DNA of 64,000 nt from positions 42,361,473-42,425,472 of the forward strand of contig OX419758.1 in NCBI GenBank assembly GCA_948567375.1. Reading direction: 5' to 3'. Positions 23,701 to 34,561 of this stretch are shown here, one piece after another; positions within the stretch are counted from its first letter, which is position 1; each line of letters starts with the position of its first letter. Source of the stretch: Lunularia cruciata (taxonomy: Eukaryota > Streptophyta > Marchantiopsida > Lunulariales > Lunulariaceae). The notes under the pieces are model-generated. The model did no database searches. It had not been told where the DNA came from and was given only the letters and a program-made list of their open reading frames with translations. Position numbers and translations under genes: made by a program.

Positions 23701-24595
23701 GGAAAGAGAATCATTAGACCTTTCCCCGGCATAGTTAATTGACCTGTGTGAGAACCAGAACACGCTCACGTCGCCATGGACTTATCCAGATCCACCTTTA
23801 ACAAGCCTGAATCAAGTTCCTGTGATCTATATAATGGCTCGCGGACCTGCAGAAGCTGCCCTCGGTTTTGAGTAAAAATTGGGCATGAATCAAGAACTTT
23901 AAAGGAACACCTACGCTGCATTACATCATGAAGAAACAAGCAGAAAGTTTAGGGTGCGGAATTACACGTGAGGTAAAGCACAAATTCAATATCACATAAA
24001 CGGACATCCTGTGGATTAATGCTGAGTGTAACGTTCATTGATAGACCATTTAGACAATAGATTCACTGTATTATCGCCTCATATACTTGGTGAATACTTT
24101 AGTCTTTATTGATTAACTCTGAATCGAAATTAAGACGACTGCAGCGGCACAAGCGACTCCGTCAGCTAGTCCTGGTAGCAGGTGTACAGAGATCTCTTCA
24201 CAGAGTTCGAATAGTGTCATCAAAGTCTGTAACACTTCTGCCCTTCATGCAAGAGAAGGTGCCATTCCGAACTGCAGCGAGAAGTCTCTACTGTTTAAGA
24301 GCTTCAACTGATACACAAACTCCGAATTTGTAACGGGTAGAATCTATACAAGCACCAAGATTCCAGCTTAACCTAGACATTGACATATCCCTTCCTAGTT
24401 GGAAAGCTTCCGGAGTCAGCTTAATTCTGATCTACGTAATCCAGGGTGGACAATCTCTGCAAAATGATGTCACATATCCAATCCCCAAAATCCTGAATCT
24501 ACACTGTGAACAAACCCCAGAAACCTTTCCCAGTTCAATAGGAAAATCAAAATTTGACGAACAAAAAATTACAAGTCTGAGTATGTACCAGCCAT
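14773..24595 (-). CDS. RWD-domain protein, RWDD1/DFRP2 (Gir2) family, 11 exons
   Basis: The spliced gene reads in one frame for 259 codons. Exons (minus strand): 24595-24589, 23685-23620, 23456-23389, 23160-23127, 22788-22719, 22338-22281, 21987-21856, 15644-15553, 15372-15285, 15109-15025, 14852-14773. Every intron is GT-AG and phases agree. Residues 1-115 form an RWD domain: EEQEMEIDALQAIL at the start, the signature YPDEPP at 71-76, and NLGMAMIYTL before an acidic linker. Residues 146-205 carry the family block VTVETFLAWRERYEAEL and KRLTGRQFFESG. The C-terminus is acidic and ends in DDMLDHYL. Homologues (Arabidopsis At1g51730, human RWDD1, yeast Gir2) bind DRG-type GTPases linked to translation; that role is inferred from family. 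The first coding exon is only 7 nt. Intron 7 (15645-21855) is 6.2 kb and holds a Penelope-like element. The UTR ends were not determined. Confidence 0.93.
15694..16340. repeat. Dispersed repeats of about 92 bp with a small hairpin, three copies
   Basis: Copies lie at about 15694-15784, 15785-15875 and 16245-16340 inside intron 7. Each has GAGCAGA-CCGTTC-GAA, then GGATCC-GAACTC and a TGAAATGTAAATGAAAT-like end. In the first copy CCGTTC AAA GAACGG is a perfect 6-bp stem with a 3-nt loop; in the others the second arm is partly lost. The repeats may be part of the nearby Penelope-like insertion or an older tandem array. Confidence 0.65.
16559..16627. repeat. Two adjacent hairpins
   Basis: AGAGTGGAAAT (16559-16569) pairs with ATTTCCACTCT (16583-16593), an 11-bp perfect stem. 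Directly after, CTTTACTTTCCC (16595-16606) pairs with GGGGAAGTAAAG (16611-16622) with one wobble and a GTTT loop. The second stem can extend outward through CTCT/AGAG, which would compete with the first. Function unknown; it lies inside intron 7. Confidence 0.6.
16645..16860. repeat. Left copy of a direct repeat flanking the Penelope-like element
   Basis: Aligns by eye with 21114-21350 in the same orientation. Shared blocks are CTGGATA-GTATATC, GCATGC-CTATG, GAAGTAGCTGAGCGAATG, CTCATGAGTGCCAAG and GGTTGCTTCC. The two copies are clearly diverged. They bracket the EN-RT coding remnant at a spacing of about 4.5 kb, so they could be pseudo-LTRs, which Penelope-like elements often carry. An unrelated intronic duplication is the alternative. 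Confidence 0.5.
17163..17430. repeat. Two tandem units of about 140 bp with a conserved stem-loop
   Basis: Units at 17163-17302 and 17303-17430 share TGAC/TGACTAT, GGTGGGCTC, GAGCTC-CCGCCT and the CATGATAACCAT-GAT block. In each, GGGCTC pairs with GAGCTC around a 6-nt loop whose bases differ (AGACAG and GGACTA), so the stem is kept while the loop varies. It lies just beyond the 3' end of the Penelope-like RT and may be its 3' untranslated end. Confidence 0.6.
17312..20300 (-). pseudogene. Penelope-like retroelement, N-terminal GIY-YIG plus RT (Naiad/Chlamys type), decayed
   Basis: On the minus strand several overlapping frames line up as one broken protein. N-terminus first: GVF (20072-20080), 12 residues, YVG (20031-20039), then QTSGSAFKRFQQH after a 1-nt shift, and EELLWIRVLNCWTP--YNV. 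Together these read as a GIY-YIG nuclease. A CxC pair (CSC, 19159-19167) follows, then VTASLEILPSV...RGTKFR in another frame near 19040-19110. The RT has FHKSPVVPRFIAA (near 18590), motif A FDLTTFYTKI (Asp near 18281), IGIPVGTPCA (near 17985) and YVDDLLVV (Asp pair near 17840). It ends in VRYRRVC with a basic tail. Stops and at least five frameshifts make it inactive. Canonical Penelope elements have the nuclease at the C-terminus; this order and the CxC match the Naiad/Chlamys group. It lies in intron 7, in the gene's orientation. Confidence 0.8.
20400..20790. repeat. Imperfect repeats of about 120-140 bp upstream of the Penelope-like ORF
   Basis: The block CGGCTAAGGTGGATG-CTG, GGTTGGCTCT-ATCTA, AATTAATGGCTAAG occurs near 20483-20545 and 20603-20665, with a weaker third copy near 20745-20785. 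GACGGACGG-type short repeats sit between them. The stretch is just 5' of the N-terminal nuclease on the minus strand, so it may be the element's 5' untranslated end. Confidence 0.6.
21114..21350. repeat. Right copy of the direct repeat flanking the Penelope-like element
   Basis: Counterpart of 16645-16860 in the same orientation; see that entry for shared blocks. It ends about 0.5 kb from exon 7 of the RWD gene. Confidence 0.5.
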
Positions 24596-26018
24596 GATTG
24601 CTATATCTCCTCTTCTCGTCAACTCCTCAATCTGATCGCTTGCCCGTGCGAATCAATCGACCTCGACACAGCGGAACTCGTGAATTCAATCACGGAAATC
24701 CAATATCTGATTGGAGAAACGACATTTCCATTACCGGAAGGAAATCGTAAACCCTAACCCCCTCAGAACCGCAATATGTTCTCCATTTCGCTTGATTTGA
24801 GCAAAATGCTCTTTTCTCTAGTTCCGTTTACCGTATTACTCCTCTGGAAATAGGAGATACGAGCACTGGATTGTGTATGTCCTCCCGTACTGCAGAGTAT
24901 ATCTGTTTACACGTCTAATGGAAATTACATTTAATGTGTTTTACCCATTCATTGGGCGAACATTTTCAATTGCTGTTTTCCTTCTAAGTTCCCTTTGAAG
25001 GTTTTTTCCAATTTATTGGACTTTCTTTAGTAGACTTTGGTAACTGAATCTATTTTATCAGGCATTGAATAAATGGGTGTATTCACTCTGTTTTAACTCG
25101 TGTTCGACCATTGGCTACTCAAGAATGCGTGAATGCACCCATACTCGGACAAGGTTAAAAATAGATTTAATTATATCAGTTAAGACAATCTTATGCTATG
25201 TTGTTTGTTCATTTCTGAACATCACTGAACTGGGAGAGGAGTGAATTTTCATCGCTTCTTTTCCTATTCAATTTGTTTTAAATTTTCTTTTAACTTAAAA
25301 TTCAGTAGATTCGCTCTTGACGAAAAGTCGATGTAAAGTACAAGTGAAATTTAGAGTTCACATTGCGAATTGGTGAATTCACTTTATAACAGCGTACTAC
25401 TACGATGTTCTTCTGATTTTAGCATGCTCTTTATAGTTATTATAAAAAGTGTAATTAATATATTTTTCTCAATGAAGAGGCAATCAATATTCTACTATTA
25501 AAACTTTTTAGTTAAGTCGTTGACCTGAGATATATCTTCTTAATTCGTTATTACTTGTCTATGTTCCAAAACCGACATGGTTTGAAGTCGACATACTTTG
25601 ATCGTTTCTTGTGTTAAAAACGGTATGGATTTGATTTGAGTCAAGTTTAACGTTATAATTCAAACAAGGATTTGAGTCTCATGAAATAGATAACTTTAAT
25701 CTTCTTTACCTGGAAAACACGATCGTCTCTCTACTATAGCAGAAAGAAAAAAAAGGCGACCGCGTAGGAAAAATGAAGGATGGGAAGACCCCATCAAGCC
25801 GTACAAGGGAGAGAAAAAAAGGTAACATGGGGCTAAGCCCCTATAGAGTCTGTATGAGAAATCTGCCCTATCGCACCTAAGATATCCGATCTATGCAAGT
25901 CGTGCGGTATACACACAACTGGAGCATCCGAAGAAACATCACCTAATGTGATTGCTCTCTTGGGGATTGCACCAGCCACTGCCCTCTGTAGAGCAATGGA
26001 CACGCTGTCTAAAATATG
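24596..26018. other. Upstream region of the RWD gene; no further gene seen
   Basis: Contains the presumed 5' UTR and promoter side of the minus-strand gene, then AT-rich DNA (about 24900-25700) and a short A-rich run near 25744-25755. No long ORF, RNA gene or recognised element. Confidence 0.5.
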
Positions 26019-28140
26019 CTACAAAGTATGAGAGTGAGAGTGGTACCCCTGACGCCTAACATGATAAGCTCTCACGCACTCCCTGACAAATGTGTCAAAT
26101 GTCGTGTCCATCGCTCCATATAACTCCAAGGCTAGAGGAACAAAGAGGTGACCTTGCTGCATGCCCCTATACTTGGAGACCTTGCGACCTACTGCTGCAC
26201 TCGCCGCCCATCCAAGGAGATGGGTAATCACTCCCTCCAAAACTGTATCCCGCGTAGGGTCCGTAACCACGTGGACCGCGTAGGGTCCACTCTCTCGTGC
26301 CATAGCAAACACTATGTCTCTAATGGCATCATGGGTAGCTATCCGCTGTCCTCCAAAAGGACACCGTGTCATGTGGAACGCTGCTGCATCTAGTGTAGAG
26401 CCATACTCACAAGTGAGTAATGAAGATGCAGATGGGTGGACCAAACCTAGGCGAAACCTCATCGCTGTAGAGAAAGTAGCTGGTGCGAGTCGAAAAGCCC
26501 TAATGCACGGTCAAGCTAGGATCCAAGAGTCCTCACCCTTGCCGGAGCAAGAGCGTAAGCGTGCTCTAGTAGCCTGAGGAATGGACGAGTCGACTAAGAG
26601 AGAATGTAGCATATGCTCACATTGTCGCTCCATCAAGGAAGATTGTAAACCTCTAGTCCAATCTAACAATAGTGAAGCAAATGGTGAAAAATCCTCTCGT
26701 GCTTGTGGGTATAGGCTATCTCTCCTCTGCCGCAATAACATCAAGAGAGAAAAGGATCCTCCCTCCACCTCTGTCACATAAGTCTCCAAAACCGGCCTAT
26801 CAGCAACCACAAAACAAGAGGAAAGTAGGGGTGCCGAGAGAGCCCAACTACCCAAAAATGCTATAGGTGTCATCTCCTCTATAGAAAGCAAGCCAACCCT
26901 ACCACATGAGATTGGCAAAGCCATCTGTCTACGTGCCAAATCCCCTAACACACACTCAAAGGTCCCTAGTCCAATAATATCACCAAAGACTCCCATAATC
27001 CTCCTATCAAATGCTCTCAGACGTGATAGGAAGGATGGTGAGGGAGGAACTGTACGGATGAGGTAGGATGGTCGACAAACAATACTAGAAGAGAGTATAC
27101 CAAATGCCACATGCGGATCTTCTAGTAATGGAAGGTCATCCACATGGAGAACATCCTCTACAAGAGCAGCGTCTAAGAAGCATGTGACAAAATCCTCCGA
27201 TCCGACTGGCACTCCAAGAACACGAAGTCCATCTGTGGATGTGATACACCTCTCTGGAAGCTCAAGGTGGGGAGAGATACATAAAGGAGACCATGCCTTA
27301 CACTTTGACACCTTGAATCTCAAGCCTACTAGATGTAGCTCAGTAGTCAAGTAGTCAAAGGCCTGCCTAATCTGATCTACAGGGCCTACAATGTGTGTAT
27401 CATATGCCAAGGAGGGAAATACATAACTTGGCATGGCCAAAGTAGTAGATAGGAGAGCTCTAAATTGAGCTATGGCAAATAAGGGCCCCCCCCAAAGGAT
27501 CTCCCTGACATGTACCAACAGCTGACTCCAAGATGGTGACTCCTTCTTGTGAACCACTATATTGGTAGTAAAGGGAAGCAAGAGAGCCATAAAAGACCGC
27601 ACAAAAGGAATGAGACTTGCCAAGGATCCACAAGCCTCCCTAAGCTCTCTAAAGATGGATGCACGTGAGATGTTATTAAAAGCATTCTCAACATCCACCT
27701 GTAGGATGACCCACTCCGGATGGATATCTAGGAGTGCTCTAATGCCTAGAGGTATAGCCTCACATCCGCCAGGTGTAGCTACTCCAAACTGATGTGGACT
27801 AACGTGTTGTCGAAAGTGAGAACGATGCTGAAGGACAATGGTATGATTGACCAAACGCAAAAAGATCTCTCCAATAGCAATTGGTCTAATGCCTCTTGTG
27901 TCCTTCTCCATTGTGAGAAGTCAACTAGCACCTAACCCGACTAACAGACATAAGAATGTCTCCTCTCGCTACTATGCAGCCACTTGAAACAACTCGGTAA
28001 AACCACTAGAAGGATCATCTACCTAGAAGCAATCTCTAAGGTGCTCATAAACCATCCCTAATAAGCCTCTTGAGGAAAGGCGAGGGGCAGTGCACAATGC
28101 TTGTGCAAATAGCAACCTATCAAGACATAAAGGCTGCTCA
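26019..28140 (-). pseudogene. Non-LTR-type reverse transcriptase, decayed
   Basis: A 466-codon frame (27911-26511) continues in the same frame, after one TGA at 26511-26513, into a 147-codon frame (26462-26019). Upstream (about 28130-27912) related sequence with stops reads toward DPSSGFTELFQVAA. RT landmarks are GIRPIAIGE, HQFGVATPGGCEAI, VILQVDVENAFNN (motif A Asp) and LRVLGVPVGS. Motif C reads LAYDTHIVG where A-D-D is expected, so one catalytic Asp is Tyr. The tail holds a CxY...H-x3-C segment next to GGQRIATHDAIRDIV, resembling the Cys-His motif before the restriction-like endonuclease of R2-type elements. The following segment seems shortened before VVTDPTRDTV. Family placement is tentative; activity is excluded. 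Confidence 0.75.
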
Positions 28141-28997
28141 GGCTGATAATCTAAGACCTCTAGTGGTGGTTCCTCTACTATAGCGGGGTAGGTACTTATC
28201 TATATTAATAGTGTACATTGTGTAGTCCGTCATCCCAGTCCATCGTCTTATTGGCAGCATGAAGGGAAGCCAGTGTGCAATGATCCAAATTATCAAAAAT
28301 GCACTGATGCTTCCTCTAGGTACTTGGTAACTAAACCTTGAGATCATTCTTAACTCCAAGATTTCTAGTTCCTATGGATGCAAAATGTAATAAAGAATTT
28401 AGGATAGACTTTTGTTGAGATCTTCTTACAAGGGAGCATTTGATTGTCATCACATAGCTTCCCAGAAATTATATCTAGATTTTATTATCTACCACGCATG
28501 TGAGAAAATAATATCAAGAAGGATAAATTGTTTTTTGAATAGTACTTAAATTATAGACCAGTTCTCTTTTTGTTGAAGTTTAGCTAAAGATTCTATATTG
28601 TCAATTTATGCTATTTAGCGCTTAGTTCCATAGATGTGAAATTACATCCTACATCATGGTTGGAGATTTGGAAGGTCCTATCAAGGTAACTCCTATTAGA
28701 GACTATATATTCTATTGTCCAATGAGAGTATTATGAAGTTTGAACTTGCTCAATTGGAGTTTCTCAAGGTGACTGTGAATTGTTTATCATACCATCAGTT
28801 TCCCCTCATATACAATAGGAGATCTGCTTTTCTAAAATCCACAAACAATGTTAGGAATGTTGAAGAGAGTCTGAGGTGACATTCTAAGCCAACATTCATT
28901 GATATTGATTTAATATTTGTTTGAGCTGAATTTGGTGAGCTACAAGAAGGAGGAGGTCTTTCACTACTAAAGCATGGTAGTTTTACTGAGCATACCA
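28141..28997. other. No feature recognised
   Basis: AT-rich sequence with no convincing ORF, repeat or motif; probably old decayed repeat DNA. Confidence 0.4.
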
Positions 28998-29273
28998 GTA
29001 AGTCAACTACTTATGACCTTTGAGTTTTCTGGGTTTACTTGGCATGCACTTCACATGATACCACTAAATTTGAGAGATGAAACTAGGATAATTCATGATG
29101 TTGTTTCACTATTGATTGCTTTTGTTGCTCAAGTGGTAAGTCAACTACTTATGACCTTTGAGTTTTATGGGTTCACTTGGCATGTACTTCACATGATACC
29201 ACTAAATTTGAGAGATGAAACTAGGATAATTCATGATGTTGCTTCACTATCAATTGCTTTTGTTGCTCATGTG
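28998..29273 (+). repeat. Tandem duplication, 138-bp unit, in frame
   Basis: Units 28998-29135 and 29136-29273 are nearly identical. Because 138 is divisible by three, one plus-strand ORF (28974-29288) repeats a peptide containing VSQLLMTFEF and LNLRDETRIIHDV. No protein family was recognised. The few differences suggest a fairly recent duplication. Confidence 0.85.
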
Positions 29274-29645
29274 GAAGTGTCATTTTAAACTAGAACTATC
29301 TCAAACATTATGAATAAATTATTGTTGAGCCTATAGCTATATAGACAATGAATGAGTTAACCATCCAGTATGCTCTACAAGAAGATCAAATTTGTTAGCT
29401 CCAGGCCATGATAGATTTTCATCAAACATAAAGGGAGGATTAAGCTCTACTACACCATGGAGTTAGAAGTTTTAATATATTTGTTTCCTTCTCTACACAA
29501 GTTTTTCTAAGAAGATAGTTTGTCACTTCACTATCGATTGCATATGTAGCTCATATGGAAGTGTCATTTTAAACTAGAACTATCTTAAGCATTATCTATA
29601 AACTATTGTTGAGCCTATAGCTACATAGATAATGAATGAGTTCAT
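29247..29645. repeat. Direct repeat, about 275-bp spacing
   Basis: Segment 29247-29360 recurs, diverged, at about 29521-29645. Shared blocks are CTTCACTATC, GAAGTGTCATTTTAAACTAG, TTGTTGAGCCTATAGCTA and GATAATGAATGAGTT-like sequence. The two segments flank 160 bp of unrelated DNA. Confidence 0.7.
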
Positions 29646-29703
29646 TGTCCAATATGCTATAATATGCAATTAATGAGTTTAATTATTTATAATGCTATTT
29701 TTC

Positions 29704-30359
29704 ACATATACATTGCTACACAATATATATCATTGTCAACATCACACACTATAGAAGCACAACTCACACATAAGTCATATATGGACTATGAAGTACCACA
29801 ATAATCAGTTTGTTTACACAACTCAAATCACACTCAATCAGATCAATACTTGATCTGTCACTCCATAATCTACCAACAACTAGACATTGATTATAGTAAA
29901 ACCACCCACTCTAGCTAAGAGAATCCAAGTGACACTCACCGGCCTTTGTCCACCATAGCTAGGAACTCGAAGGCTCACATCAAAGAAGTGAGCTCTCTAG
30001 AGCTGCACTTTGAGAGTATACCCCCCGGACTTGAGCTAGGTCTCAAACCCTAACGGTTCCAATGATGGCACACCCAATGGTGCAAATGGTGCAAGTGAAG
30101 GTGGGACCCACCATGTAGTCAATACCTTGAACATGAAAGATCATCAACAAGTGGCCTATGAGTAACTACCAAAATACTCCTTACTACCAACACTACTAGT
30201 CTAGAGTCTAAGCAATCTAGGTGCAATGTTACAAATGGTATGACAATTGTCATGCGTATATACATTGCCACACAACATACATCATTGTTAACATCACACA
30301 CTATAGAAACACACATCTCACACATAAGTCATACATGGACTCTAAAGTATCACAATCAT
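29704..30359 (-). mobile_element. Candidate 3' LTR start of family P with a repeated 105-bp end
   Basis: On the minus strand a TAGGGGGATGAT polypurine-like tract (30355-30366) is followed by TGTGATACTTTAGAG, as at a 3' LTR start. This fits the minus-strand orientation of the P pol relic. The first 105 bp (30254-30359) recur at 29704-29807, about 550 bp further on, so the LTR end is duplicated or a short LTR is present twice. The far end was not defined. Confidence 0.4.
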
Positions 30360-31145
30360 CCCCCTAGTTGGCGGTTAGGTCCCTCTAACTCCAAATAGCC
30401 ATCTACTCCAAGTATATGTAAACTCTATGGTGGGTAAAAGATCAAGAGGCTGAGTGCTATTAACCCCATCATTAGTCGCTTGTTTGCAATCTTTACCATA
30501 TAAAGGATGAACTAACTATAGGTCAAGTACATCTAGCACATAACCACTATCCTTGAGGAACCACCATGAGGGAAGGAGTCATACATGCCATATGTCATCC
30601 TCTCAAATAGCTATCACACACTAACATAGTAGCAACTCCACCAAAAGAGCCGCATAACTATGGTACCCACATTTTTGTTTTTTTCTCATTTTGAAGAAGA
30701 AGTGTATAGATGAAGTTATTTTGCGCTTGTATGACATCAAAAGGCAAAGAATGGTGTCTTTGGGTTGTAACCCAACATAAAGTGACTTTGTGTCAAAAGA
30801 TGAAGTACTCGGATTTGCCCTATCAGCATGCAACCCAAAGTAAGGAGACTTCGGCTCGGGGGTGCTCAACCCAAGGTGAGGATAGTGTAACAACTTTCCT
30901 TCAAGATTGGACATTCAAGAAGGTACCATGCACAAAAACGGCTGGCCTATGAGCGGGAGGAAATTGACAATGACAGGAGCATGAAGGAGGTGTGATTTCT
31001 CGGTAGAAACTTGAAGTGAAGAAAGATGGAAGAAGTGTGCCACTATAAGATTCGGGCTAGAGACAAAGAGATGACAAGTAATTTTCCATTGCCCTTAAGA
31101 AGTCGTCCTGCATGAGATTGTGGGAAAGGAAGTGTAGTAGAAGAC

Positions 31146-32136
31146 GTGTTGGTGTGTCGAGAGGAAGTCAAGAGAGTTAGTTTGGGAATCAATTGGAAGA
31201 GTAGCCACCAACCCAAAGTGGAAGAGGGTAAGATGGGAGGTGGGAAGAAGAACTCAAAATTTGTAGTGAGAAATCATGCAATTCAGAGATTAGATGTGAT
31301 TGCTAGAATCAAAGTCTTGAGCAGGCTTTGGATCACATTCTTGGTATGGAACTGGAACATTAGCTTTCCAGGTTTCATGATCTGGCATGGAATTGGAACA
31401 TTAGCTTTCCAGGTTTCATGATCGGGATCATCAAGAGTAGATCTTGATCATGAAGATGGAAAGCTTGCTCTTGATGGACCCAAGGAAGAGGAGTAGAGAG
31501 GAAATCCGACTTGCTGGACAAAGTCGGATTGGAGGTAAGTACTTGGAAGAGAGGTGGGTAAGGAGCAAGGAGCCATGTTCTTGGGGAAAGGAGAGGTAGC
31601 AAAAGAAACCCAAGAAGTGAGAGATGCCTTCTCTTCAAAGTGCACAAAGAATGGTTACAAATTCAAGAGTTATAAGGACCCTGTGAGGAGAGGTATCATA
31701 AGTGCAATGATGGCTATCTTGAAGCCAAAGCAAACCACTTATGTTATGAAACATCAAACGATGTTCTTCCACAAGATGTTTGCAAGGGAGCCAATCAATT
31801 AGGCAAAGTGCTTTCATCAACGTGTGAGACAAATGGTGTGGAACTTGTGGGACAAGTCACCTCCATACTACATCGTACCGTTTGCAGCCCACTTCTACTT
31901 GGGATTGAATTTGCGGAATGCAACGAAGAGACACAAGATGGTGTCGTACTTCCATACCAATTTGAGAAGAGATGTTGATGCAAAGGAGCAACAATACATC
32001 TTGCAGATAAGAAGCAATGACGAGTACTACGCGCAAACAAGGCAGAGTGTGCAAATAAAGGTGAACACTTCAAAGTCAAAGAAGAGGAGTCAACAAGAAG
32101 AAGAAGAAGAAGAAGAAGAAGAAGAAGAAGAAGAAG

Positions 32137-32168
<32 letters not shown>

Positions 32169-33770
32169 GTAGTAGCGGCAATGAGACTTCAAAAGACCAG
32201 GAAGGTGAACCCAAGGAAAGACTTGGTGGTAATTGCATCATTGGACAAAGAATCAGAAGGGGAAGCCGAGGACAATTCAGAAGACTCGGAGAAGGAGGAA
32301 GAACTTGAATTCATTTTGTAGAGTGGTGAAGCAAGCAACGAGAGTGAAGATAGCATAGAGATGCAATTGGTACCCAAGGAGGAAGACGAGAGGATGGAAA
32401 TGGAGGAAGAATGTAACCCGAAACAAGAAGATGAATTTCTAGAGGAAGAGAAGAGGGTGACCATTTAGAGAGGAGTCTGTTCCAAAAGGAAGGCAAAGTA
32501 TGAAGTGGGACCAAGTAGGAGAAGAGAAGTAGCGAGTGGAAGTTTAGAGAGCAAAGAATCTATCCCAATAAGGCAATTGTGGCTGAGAAGAAGAGTGTCA
32601 AGCAAAGAAGAAGCAAAGAAGGAGGAAAGTCCACAAGCCAAAGTAAAGCAAAATGATGGAGTAGAGTATTTGCAAGAGGTTGTGTGCCAATTGTTAACCA
32701 AGTTGGAGCAAAAGAAGAAGGAGATGGAGTTCAAGTGTCTAGAGGTGAAGACTGTGTTGCAAGTATTAGCAAAATTAGAGGAAGAGAACTTGGAGTTGAA
32801 GAAGAGTATAATCTGAGGAGAAGAGGAGAGAGAAGTACTAAAAATAGATGCAGTAGTATAGAACCAAGTGATTGAAAACTTGAAAAGAGAAGTGGGAAGT
32901 AGAGAGCAAGTAATAAAGCAAAATGTCATAGCAAGGGAGAGACAGATAGTAGAGTATGAAATCTTGAAATAGTAGTTTGATGATTCATGATTAGAAATTA
33001 TTCATGTTATGGCAAGAGTAGCAAAGAAGGAGCAAGAGCTTGATAGAGTGATGGAGAATGTAGAAGAGAAGAAGCAGCTCTAGCAGAGAGAGTTGACAGC
33101 AAGATATAGAAAAAAAAAAGAGATTGTGGGAGTTACTTCATAATTTGGAAGAAAAGATTGTTCAGAAGGAGAAGGAGAAGGAGATTATGAAGGCCAAATT
33201 CAAGGCTGACTAGCAATGTATAGAGAAGATTGGTTGCGGATCAAGAACATGAAAGAAGAATGAGACTTGAGCCATTGAAGGAGATTGTCACAAAGATGAA
33301 TGTGATGTTGAGTACAGAAGTCAGCATAAGGATTGAAGAAACACGGTTGCACGAGTTGAAGTTGTTGGTACAAGAGACGAGGAGGAGAAAAACAAAGGAT
33401 AAAGATTTGAATGCCTTGCTGATTAGTCTCAAAACTTGTGTAGATAGGAAGATATTGGAAGTAGAAGATAATATCACAATTAGATTAGATTTAGTGAAGT
33501 TGGAGATAGAGAAACTTTGGAGGGATGTAAGAGCGAAGCCCAAAGTAGATGACATAGGAGTACAAATATCTTTGGAGTTACCATTAGAGATATTAGTGGG
33601 TTGGGAGATAGAGAATTAGAAAGGTTACCCATGACGGGAATTGTAGAACAAGAAAAAGAAGCGTTAGAATTGGTAGAAGAATAAGTTGTTGTGAAACCCA
33701 AGGATAGAGTAGTATGTGAGGTTACTTCAGATTGGAAGCCAAGGAAGAGGTAGACATCGGATCAGAGTAG
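31146..33770 (+). pseudogene. U3-resident ORF of family U, copy 3 (most complete)
   Basis: Pieces at 31146-31421, 31554-31802, 31824-32321, 32505-32816 and 33230-33619 follow each other with few breaks. The order is: GGGKKNSKFVVRNHAIQRLDV; hydrophobic LWITFLVWNWNISF; NGYKFKSYKDPVRRGI; QTTYVMKHQ, FFHKMFAREPIN, YYIVPFAAHFYLGLNL; a poly-Glu run; Lys/Glu-rich coiled-coil-like stretches; and LHELKLLVQETRRRKTKDKDL with VDRKILEVEDN near the end. The ancestral protein would be about 800-850 residues. No nuclease, RT, protease, zinc knuckle or transposase motif was seen. A short 50-bp duplication near 31371-31425 disturbs the N-terminal frame. Confidence 0.65.
32095..32166 (+). repeat. (AAG)n/(GAA)n tract coding poly-Glu
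   Basis: About 24 uninterrupted AAG units inside the U3 ORF, read as poly-Glu in the sense frame. The opposite strand gives a spurious poly-Leu ORF. Copies 2 and 4 have acidic sequence here but no long pure run. Confidence 0.95.
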
Positions 33771-33886
33771 TAATAGTTTTGAGATTTGAAGAGGCAGATA
33801 TGAAGAAGTGCATTGTCATTTTGGATCTACAAGTAGGAAAAGTTGTTAGGAAATGGTAAATTGTTAGTCCTTGTCGATTGCTTCAC

Positions 33887-33894
33887 TATTTAAA
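33887..33894 (+). promoter_or_regulatory. TATA-like box of U LTR copy 3
   Basis: TATTTAAA in CACTATTTAAAGGTGG, 0.67 kb before the LTR end, matching the position in the other U copies. Confidence 0.5.
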
Positions 33895-34561
33895 GGTGGA
33901 ATTTGCAGTCATATGTTGTTCAGTATTCATAATTTTTGAGAATAGATAAAGCAAAGTGCTGATTTTAGTACTCATTGCTTGAGCTTGATTCCGAGCATCA
34001 ACTTTGTATGTGTGCTTGTAAGTGTGTGGAGAATTTTGAAGTGCAAGGCAGTGTGCTTGTTGGATGTTGGATTCCGTAGCCTTGATCTTCATTCTACATG
34101 TTTGATCTTGAGTGAAGTGCAATCAGAGCAGTGCCTTGACAAATCTGAGATGAATTGTAGTGTTGGTAGTATTCTGCATTTGTGAGTGCAATGTAGTGTT
34201 GATGTGAAGCAATTTTGATCAAGGAAGTTGTGCCTTCAGTGGAGGGGTGGAACACAATTCTGAGTCAAAGTTGTTTTGCAATGAAGTGCCATTTTTAGGA
34301 GAATTTGAATCATCACAATCAAGATTGTTTGGAAAGATTTGATAGAGTTGTGATTAAGTATGACAAATTGTTGTGACAAGACTACAAGTCAGTGCTTGTT
34401 ACTCTCTTCTAGGTGTAGTTGCTACTTGAGAGATTAAAGACAAAATCAAGGACTACATTATGACATTTGACTTCATATTTGACCATTCTGAATTGTATCT
34501 TTGCAGGAACAAACTTTACTTACCTGATTACCGCAAAAGTGATATTTGCCAAGTTGTCACA

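Larger units (their letters stand above)
30659..34561 (+). mobile_element. Family U solo LTR, copy U3 (3.90 kb), TSD ATAAC
   Basis: Starts TATGGTACCCACA and ends AAGTTGTCACA. ATAAC is present at 30654-30658 and again at 34562-34566, an exact 5-bp duplication. It is the longest and best U LTR here, with the U3 ORF at about 31146-33770, TATTTAAA at 33887-33894 and a 0.67-kb end shared with all other copies. It interrupts family P sequence between its 3' LTR and pol. Confidence 0.9.

Noticed and set aside
28998-29273. CRISPR-like array
   Set aside because: Only two long units without unique spacers, in plant nuclear DNA.
31795-32241. Minus-strand ORF with a poly-Leu run
   Set aside because: It is the antisense of the GAA tract in the U3 ORF; no copy in the other U LTRs keeps it.
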